64,000 nucleotides of DNA from Sphingomonas sp. 1F27F7B (GTDB taxonomy: Bacteria; Pseudomonadota; Alphaproteobacteria; Sphingomonadales; Sphingomonadaceae). The notes under the pieces were generated by a model. The model was not told the DNA's origin and ran no database searches. It saw only the letters and a program-made list of their open reading frames with translations. The stretch is taken from positions 36,347 to 100,346 of the forward strand of contig NZ_SCMK01000019.1 of the NCBI RefSeq assembly GCF_005503355.1, given 5' to 3'. The position numbers were made by a program, and so were the translations under genes. Shown here one piece after another: positions 59,085-64,000 of the stretch; position 1 is the stretch's first letter, and the number at the start of each line of letters is the position of its first letter.

Positions 59085-59408
59085 TCAACGCGTTCCGTTC
59101 CGCAAACCGGGCAGTTCGGCCTTGGTACGCGCGATTTCCGCTTCTCCTTCGCGCAGGCGGCGCCTGCGGGCGCTGCGGCGGCGGAGCGCCATGTCGGCAT
59201 AATGGCCGAATCGCGGCCAGCGCCGCTTGGCGCGGCAAAAGGCCCTTTGCGTCCGGGCCGAGTTCCGCAGCACCAGCACCAGCCCCGCGGCGAAGACGAA
59301 GATCCCGCCCGGGCCGGGAAGGATGCCGACCAGCGGCGAAACGGCGATCACCAGCACCCCGGTGACGAACAGGGCGGTGCGGACGAACGGGCTGCGTGCG
59401 GCTGCCAT
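59085..59408 (-). CDS. Small membrane protein, PGPGW-like
   Basis: 107 residues from the ATG at 59408. One or two close membrane segments (FVRTALFVTGVLVIAVSPLVG and GGIFVFAAGLVLVLRN) joined by LPGPGG, which resembles the PGPGW motif (Trp replaced). The C-terminal half is very basic with several Arg runs. Upstream of rpmH on the same strand, but 87 bp apart. No function known. Confidence 0.68.
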   Translation of the reverse strand: MAAARSPFVRTALFVTGVLVIAVSPLVGILPGPGGIFVFAAGLVLVLRNSARTQRAFCRAKRRWPRFGHYADMALRRRSARRRRLREGEAEIARTKAELPGLRNGTR

Positions 59409-59552
59409 GCGCGGGAGATGGGGAGCGTGTATTGCTCGCACAAGACACAGGAGCCGTGGTTCATCGCTGCCTAGCCTTGTTTCGTCGCCGCCGGGGCGTT
59501 CCCGGTCGCGCATGCATCGCTCCCGCCAGGGCAGGATTGGCATGGCGTGGCC

Positions 59553-61154
59553 ATGACCCGCGCTTCCTGCCTGCTCGCCCCGATGCTGTTCCTTGCCGCC
59601 TGCAGCGGCGGCGGAGGCGAGGGCGTCGTCGTATCGCCGGCACCCACGCCCAGCCCTTCGCCGGGCATGTCCCCATCGCCGACGCCGTCGCCGACTTCCG
59701 CACTGTCGGTGGAAGTGGGGCCGACGACCTTCTCGCTGCCCGCCCAGGCGACGCGCCATTTCGACTGCGTCGTCACCGGCGCAGTCGACAAGCGCTGCAC
59801 CTGGTCGGTGCGGGAAGCGAATGGCGGAACCATGTCGGCCGCCGGAATCTACGAGGCACCGGCCAACCCGGGCACATATCATGTGGTGGCGACGAGCGTC
59901 GCGGATCCGAACGCCTCGGCATCGGCGACGGTGTCAGTCACCGTGCCGGTGACCGACAGGCCCTGGGTGACGGGCTATTATCTCGGCTATTTCTCGCACA
60001 CCATGTATCCGCCGGAGAAGGTGGACATGAGCGCGCTGACCCATTTCGTCTTCGCCCGGGTCGCGCCGGGCGGGCGCGAGATGGGCGGCAATCCGGGCGA
60101 TGTGCGCCTGGGCGGCGGCAACTCGCACGATCCGGGGCTGTCGCCCGACGGAGTCCGCAGCATCGAGGACTATCTGATCAAGAAGGCGCATGACGCCGGG
60201 CGCAAGGCGCTGCTCATGCTCGGCGGCGCCGGAGACGGCAATGCCTTCCTGCTCGGCACCACCGATACGGTGCGGTCGCACTTCGTCAGCAACATCGTCG
60301 ATTACATGGTGGCGCACGATTATGACGGGCTCGACCTTGACTGGGAGGACAAGTTCGAGGGCAGCAACGACATCACGCCGCGCGTGAGCGCCGCCGAGGC
60401 CAAGCGGCGGCTGTTCGCGCTGATCGCCGATCTGCGCGCCGAGTTCGCGAGGCGGCCGCGCTATCAGGGCACGGGCAGGGCCGCGCTGCTGACGCTGCCG
60501 GGCTACACCGTGTCGATCAACGACCTCGAGCCCGGCGGCAAGGTGCCGCAATGGCAGGCGGACCTCGCCAATGCGGTCGACCAGTATAATCTGATGAGCT
60601 ACGGCATCGGCACCACCTGGAACGGCAATGGCTGGCTGTCCTGGTTCAGCAGCCCGGTCTACGGCGCCACCGGCGTCACGCCGCGCGACCTGGACACCAG
60701 CGTCATCGCCTATGAGAAGACCGGTGTGCCGCGCCGCAAGATCGGCGTCGGGATCGGCTTCTACGGCATCTATTTCGGCCCGACCGTCACTGGGCCGCGC
60801 CAGGACACGGAGCGCAATCCGGTCTACGAGACCGACGACGTCGCGCTCAACTATGCCGACCTCGTCGCCATGGGCTATCTCGCCAACGGCAGCTATCACT
60901 GGGACGAGATCGCGCAGGTCGGCTATCGCAGCTATACCAATGCCGGGGGCTATGTCCCGGCCGGGTCCGGTCGGAATGCGGCCGGTTTCCTGTCCTATGA
61001 GGATCCGCTCTCGATCGCGGCCAAGGGGCGGTATGTCCGCCAGGCGGGGCTGGGCGGCGCGATCATCTGGGCGATCAACTATGATTATCTGCCCGACGGC
61101 ACGAGCCCATTGCTGAGTGCGGTGAAGCGCAACTTCCGCACTGCCGCACCCTGA
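59553..61154 (+). CDS. Secreted glycoside hydrolase family 18 (chitinase-like) lipoprotein
   Basis: 533 residues from the ATG at 59553; a GTG 6 nt earlier is possible. Lipoprotein signal (LAPMLFLAAC), a Ser/Pro linker, a beta-sandwich at about 50-130 (VEVGPTTFSLPAQATRHFDC, an Ig-like or carbohydrate-binding fold), then the GH18 barrel: VTGYYLGYFSH, ALTHFVFARV, catalytic DGLDLDWED, QYNLMSYGIG and GLGGAIIWAINYD. It hydrolyses chitin or related beta-1,4-GlcNAc polymers at the cell surface. A GlcNAc-kinase-like gene also lies at 1-843. Confidence 0.9.
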   Translation: MTRASCLLAPMLFLAACSGGGGEGVVVSPAPTPSPSPGMSPSPTPSPTSALSVEVGPTTFSLPAQATRHFDCVVTGAVDKRCTWSVREANGGTMSAAGIYEAPANPGTYHVVATSVADPNASASATVSVTVPVTDRPWVTGYYLGYFSHTMYPPEKVDMSALTHFVFARVAPGGREMGGNPGDVRLGGGNSHDPGLSPDGVRSIEDYLIKKAHDAGRKALLMLGGAGDGNAFLLGTTDTVRSHFVSNIVDYMVAHDYDGLDLDWEDKFEGSNDITPRVSAAEAKRRLFALIADLRAEFARRPRYQGTGRAALLTLPGYTVSINDLEPGGKVPQWQADLANAVDQYNLMSYGIGTTWNGNGWLSWFSSPVYGATGVTPRDLDTSVIAYEKTGVPRRKIGVGIGFYGIYFGPTVTGPRQDTERNPVYETDDVALNYADLVAMGYLANGSYHWDEIAQVGYRSYTNAGGYVPAGSGRNAAGFLSYEDPLSIAAKGRYVRQAGLGGAIIWAINYDYLPDGTSPLLSAVKRNFRTAAP

Positions 61155-61233
61155 TTGATCCGTTCCGGGGGCATCCCGGCGCGCATCGGGCTTCGCCGCG
61201 GCTATCGTCCGGTTCCGGTTGGGGGGAACGGGC

Positions 61234-61503
61234 TTGGTCGCGAGCGTATCGACGGTTGCCTATCTGGGACTTGAGGCGCGTGCGGTGGAGGTGCAGTGCA
61301 ACCTCGTCGCCGGGCTGCCCAAATTCGTGGTGGTCGGCCTGCCCGACAAGGCAGTGGCGGAGAGCCGCGAGCGCGTCCGCGCCGCGATGGCGGCGATCGG
61401 GCTGGCGCTGCCCCCCAAGCATATCATCCTCAACCTCTCGCCGGCCGACCTGCCCAAGGAAGGCACACGTCTCACTTATTCCGAACCTATCAGATTGAAT
61501 TAA
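61234..61503 (+). pseudogene. comM: comM/yifB (Mg-chelatase-like AAA ATPase), 5' fragment interrupted
   Basis: From a TTG at 61234 (preceded by GGGGGGAA) the product matches the ComM/YifB start: VASVSTVAYLGLEARAVEVQ, GLPKFVVVGLPDKAVAESRE, then LALPPKHIILNLSPADLPKE G. After the Gly codon at 61462-61464 the expected SHFDLP continuation is replaced by TRLTYSEPIRLN and a stop at 61503. Full ComM is about 500 residues, so the AAA core is lost. ComM is a helicase for natural transformation. The change point coincides with a GC drop. Confidence 0.75.
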
Positions 61504-61980
61504 CTACACTGAAAAATACGGTATATTTCGCAGTCGAGTAGTCGATAGCCTGTCGGAAAAATTTGGGCGATCAGGGCAGTTCGAATTTTATATTCGAACT
61601 GCCCTGATCGCAACTGCCGAAGGCAGTGCTTAATTACCGTACTCGTACGTCCTAGCGCGACGATCGCGTTGGCTCGTGACCCCGCTCCCAAGCCCATACG
61701 GAGCGCGATAGGGGCCGCTCTAGGGAGCCGTTGTGTTGGGGATCAACGGCTGATTTTAGGACGCTTTCGTCAGGCGGCTTTTGGGCCGGTAGCGGACTGG
61801 CAGCTTTCAGGCGGTCACAGGTGAGAAGCGGACGATCGTTTACGCGGATAAAGCCGCAAAGACCGAGATTTCGCTATTCCGGGCAGCTTCGTCGTTCGCG
61901 ACCGCCGGACGATCATTCAGGTGCAACGACGCACTTAATTTCCAACGATACGCGTGTGTCTTTCCGCTTCGTCCACTGAT
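61465..61980. other. Low-GC accessory region right of the comM break
   Basis: About 515 bp, clearly lower in GC than the rest of the window. No plausible gene was found on either strand. It holds a perfect 20-bp inverted repeat at 61567-61611, a small hairpin ACTGCC-GAA-GGCAGT at 61613-61627, and sequence at 61740-61860 that resembles non-coding intergenic tracts rather than a gene. Confidence 0.6.
61567..61611. repeat. Perfect 20-bp inverted repeat, 5-nt spacer
   Basis: Left arm 61567-61586 (starts GCGATCAGGGCAGTTC), spacer 61587-61591, right arm 61592-61611. All 20 pairs match. Such a long perfect hairpin may be an element end, a recombinase site or a terminator; a T-run does not directly follow. 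Confidence 0.85.
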
Positions 61981-63813
61981 TCAACGCCTATAGAGATTGA
62001 CGCGAAGATATTCGGTGAAGAAGATGCCGCTTTCGATGCTCCAAGATGATATGATGTTTCTCGAATCTAGCCAGCCGAGCAACGTCCTGTTCTCCGAATT
62101 GTTGTCCAATCTCGCGTAATACCCGGTCTTTATATCAGAGTACGGGGCCGGCAACCCGGCGAGGACTTGGCGGACATCGTCGTCCGTCAGGACGGCGTGG
62201 GCCTTGTTCAGGAGCGAGATCCGCGTCGAGAGCGGTGCGGAATGCGCGATCAGGCTTTTCGCGACGTCGGCCTTCAGGTCCGAAACGTCGAAGTTGGTGC
62301 GGTCGATGATCGGACCGATGAGGGCGGCCCGTTCCGGTAGTTCGATGACTGAATCGAGGTTCATGAGGCTTATCACCGACGTCTTCTTCTCATCGGTTAG
62401 GTCCGCTTCGAGAAGATTATCCAAGAAGTCGTCATCGAGAACGAGCATGTCCGGCTCGTTGATGTAGGCCTCGATGTTTGCGGTCACGAAGAGGACCTGC
62501 AGATCGACCTCGTCTGCGAGATCGTCGAAGCTCTCCTTGGTGAACGTGATCTTCCGCTGATTGATCAGGATCTCCCGTTTCGAGTCCTCGAGGTTTTCGG
62601 GAAACCGCCCGAATGGCTTCGGCAATGCGGCGACGTAGTCCGAGTAGGCGGCGTCGGAGAGACCTGCGGCGTTCAAGAGGAACGTTCGCAACGGTCGTGA
62701 ATCTGGATCGGCCGGTATGGGTTTCTCGAGCAGGGCTGCCCGTTCGCTGCCATCTTCCAGATAAGAAATCAGTTGCGCCTCATCGAACCCGCTACCACTC
62801 AAGAATGCGAGGCAGTTTTCCCACGTCGGACTGATCCTACGCAGGTCGAACAGCATCGCGTGCAGGTTTTCGGGAACCTGGCTTAGTTCGGGCACGAGCG
62901 CTGACTGGCGCTCGACGAATCTGCGCAGGCTACCGGAGTCGACATCGTCGCGCCGTATGATCGCCAATATGGAAGATACGTCCTCGTCCGTATTGTCGTC
63001 GAGCTTCAAGAGGACTTCGTCGAGATAGGCCTCGAATTCGCGTTCGATCCTGCCGTCCAGCATGTCGCTGCCCATCGACCGGAGCGTCGTGTAGTTTCTG
63101 GTTGCCAGGGCATGGAGGTCCGATCCGCCCAGTACCTGCCGATAGACGTATTCCACGTTCTCGACCGTGAGCTCGAACAGCCCGGCGTCGGCCATCGCTC
63201 GTGCGATGGAAGGGTGCTCGCCGATCGCGGGCAGGCTCTCCACTTCGATCTTCAGCAACTTGAGGCGCTGGGGCGGAAGTTCCGGCACGTGTGCCAGGAT
63301 CTCCGGGAGGCGCTCCGACACGAATGCGGGAAGGCCGTTGCCCTCGGCCAGGCTTCGGAGCGTTTCTTCGGACAGGTCCGCGACCAGCCGGGTTGCGTGC
63401 GAGATGCCTCGCTGCCTCATCAGCGCCGTCGAGATGAACTGCTTCCAGAAGGAGGTGAGCCTCGTGAGCAGCGCCGGCGTTCGCTTCCCGCCCACGTAGT
63501 AGGCTTCGAGAAAGGCCTCGCACCTGTCGAATTCAGTCGATACGAGCCCAAGCAGCTTCGCGATCTGATCGGCGTAGCGTCCCTGATCGCTGAGCAGGCA
63601 GTCGACCAGCTTGACGTTGAGTACATATCCTTGTCCGAAATCGGTATCGCGCATCGCGTCGACGACTTCCTTGGCATTGTCGATCTGGAAGTCGGGATCG
63701 GGGGTGATGAACGCCCTGATCTGGATGAGAAACTTGTTGTCGTTGGGCGATAGACGGCCCGAGTGAAACAATGATGTGTATTGATAGTAGGTGTCGTCGA
63801 GATAGCCTTCCAT
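61981..63813 (-). CDS. C-terminal portion of a large P-loop-NTPase-type protein (YobI-like), apparently 5'-truncated
   Basis: 610 residues from the only available ATG (63813); the reading frame is open for 41 more codons up to a TGA at 63937-63939 but contains no start codon, and this stretch reads like native coding (VEDLFEGAGENVELARFLV). The protein is acidic, Leu-rich and all-alpha, without a Walker motif in this part: YLDDTYYQYTSLFHSGRLS, KLVDCLLSD, FLNAAGLSD, GLPAPYSDIKTGYYAR. From memory it resembles the C-terminal half of the about 1,200-residue YobI family, linked to defence or conflict systems. The N-terminal NTPase would have been lost to insertion. Confidence 0.45.
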   Translation of the reverse strand: MEGYLDDTYYQYTSLFHSGRLSPNDNKFLIQIRAFITPDPDFQIDNAKEVVDAMRDTDFGQGYVLNVKLVDCLLSDQGRYADQIAKLLGLVSTEFDRCEAFLEAYYVGGKRTPALLTRLTSFWKQFISTALMRQRGISHATRLVADLSEETLRSLAEGNGLPAFVSERLPEILAHVPELPPQRLKLLKIEVESLPAIGEHPSIARAMADAGLFELTVENVEYVYRQVLGGSDLHALATRNYTTLRSMGSDMLDGRIEREFEAYLDEVLLKLDDNTDEDVSSILAIIRRDDVDSGSLRRFVERQSALVPELSQVPENLHAMLFDLRRISPTWENCLAFLSGSGFDEAQLISYLEDGSERAALLEKPIPADPDSRPLRTFLLNAAGLSDAAYSDYVAALPKPFGRFPENLEDSKREILINQRKITFTKESFDDLADEVDLQVLFVTANIEAYINEPDMLVLDDDFLDNLLEADLTDEKKTSVISLMNLDSVIELPERAALIGPIIDRTNFDVSDLKADVAKSLIAHSAPLSTRISLLNKAHAVLTDDDVRQVLAGLPAPYSDIKTGYYARLDNNSENRTLLGWLDSRNIISSWSIESGIFFTEYLRVNLYRR

Positions 63814-63894
63814 GACGAGGAAGCGGGCGAGCTCGACGTTTTCTCCGGCACCCTCGAACAGGTCTTCGACGCTCTCCGGGCTTACGCGTGACGT

Positions 63895-64000
63895 GCGCCC
63901 CTGATTGTTACCACTCAGAGGTAGAGTCCGGCTCCTTCATGATGGTTGGTTGATGGGATGGCAACGTGCCTGGGGGCATGCCCCCAGGCACGTTGGCCGG
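63895..64000. mobile_element. IS-like sequence at the right edge of the window (partial)
   Basis: The coding frame of the YobI-like gene stops making sense at about 63890-63939. Beyond it lie a short terminus-like stretch (CTGATTGTTACCACTCAGAG) and a 34-bp perfect palindrome at 63962-63995. On the minus strand an open frame entering from the right ends EPDSTSEW then TAA at 63911, the kind of tail a transposase could have. The element continues past the window, so its family cannot be named. Confidence 0.35.
63962..63995. repeat. Perfect 34-bp palindrome
   Basis: Symmetric about 63978/63979 with no spacer; the centre reads GCCTGGGGGCATGCCCCCAG. In RNA it would form a very strong hairpin. Common as a transcription barrier at element boundaries. 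Confidence 0.85.

Noticed and set aside
61731..61979. 82-codon plus-strand frame in the low-GC island edge
   Set aside because: No ribosome site, Arg/Ser-rich composition and no family pattern.
1..64000. CRISPR arrays, tRNA or rRNA genes
   Set aside because: No regularly spaced short direct repeats, no T-loop GTTCGANTC with acceptor stem and no rRNA-like stretch were found; the recurring CGTCATCCCC elements are few, far apart and inverted.

Overview
This window looks like chromosomal DNA from a sphingomonad-type alphaproteobacterium (Sphingomonas or a close relative). The evidence is very high GC with strong G/C third-position bias, the gene order ubiE-ubiB-...-coaBC-...-dut beside mutM-rpsT-dnaA without dnaN/recF/gyrB behind dnaA, the block rpmH-rnpA-yidD-yidC-yihA, the block secB / tim44-like-mltA-smr, and scattered inverted repeats starting CGTCATCCCCGCG. 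Carrying both dnaA and rpmH/rnpA/yidC, it is probably close to the replication origin, although no canonical DnaA-box cluster is visible. I see no tRNA, rRNA or CRISPR array.

Layout. 1-6 kb: a GlcNAc-kinase-like gene cut by the window edge, a PAS-LuxR regulator, a small unknown gene, gshA, a nitrilase-family amidohydrolase and UDP-glucose dehydrogenase. 5.9-6.2 kb: a short transcription unit on the minus strand (20-codon Phe-rich peptide, hairpin, intrinsic terminator) with a perfect CtrA box upstream. 6.2-10.6 kb: an EAL phosphodiesterase, a TPR histidine kinase and a single-domain response regulator. 10.7-18 kb: an intradiol-dioxygenase-like Tat lipoprotein, an OmpR/EnvZ-type pair, an MHS transporter, a DUF3617-like lipoprotein, rpsU, an FKBP isomerase, a PPP phosphatase and a small signal-peptide protein. 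18.4-26.8 kb: an M48/PDZ protease and a nucleotide-sugar block (wecC, wecB, vanZ-like, galU, J-domain protein, a second UDP-HexNAc dehydrogenase, a sugar epimerase). With ugd this can supply UDP-GlcA, UDP-ManNAcA and related uronic acids for surface polysaccharide.

26.8-34.3 kb is a tightly coupled minus-strand chain (ubiB, two membrane proteins, coaBC, an alpha/beta hydrolase lipoprotein, dut, a TonB-like small protein, a ThiF/MoeB protein), with ubiE just upstream. 34.5-37.5 kb: mutM, rpsT, dnaA. 37.6-39.4 kb: two small secreted proteins with the same six-cysteine spacing flank a CAP-domain lipoprotein. 39.5-47 kb: trpS, murJ, secB, a Tim44-like gene, mltA, smr and a GGDEF-EAL gene. 47-55 kb: dapE, a cupin, GST, MarR regulator, MFS transporter, a chemoreceptor-like protein, an HGSNAT-like acyltransferase and a Tat-exported unknown protein. 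55.5-59.4 kb: a GGCT-like gene, yihA, yidC, yidD, rnpA, rpmH and a PGPGW-like membrane protein.

The right end differs. After a secreted GH18 protein, comM/yifB starts normally but its reading frame leaves the family sequence after about 77 codons, at about 61464. Everything to the right is less GC-rich and accessory: a region with a perfect 20-bp inverted repeat, a large minus-strand gene resembling the C-terminal part of YobI-type P-loop NTPases that has apparently lost its 5' end, and then IS-like sequence with a 34-bp perfect palindrome. I read this as one edge of a decayed genomic island inserted in comM. Apart from it, the window is mostly housekeeping. The best candidates for undescribed biology are the island edge, the twin six-cysteine secreted family and the CtrA-associated short transcript.
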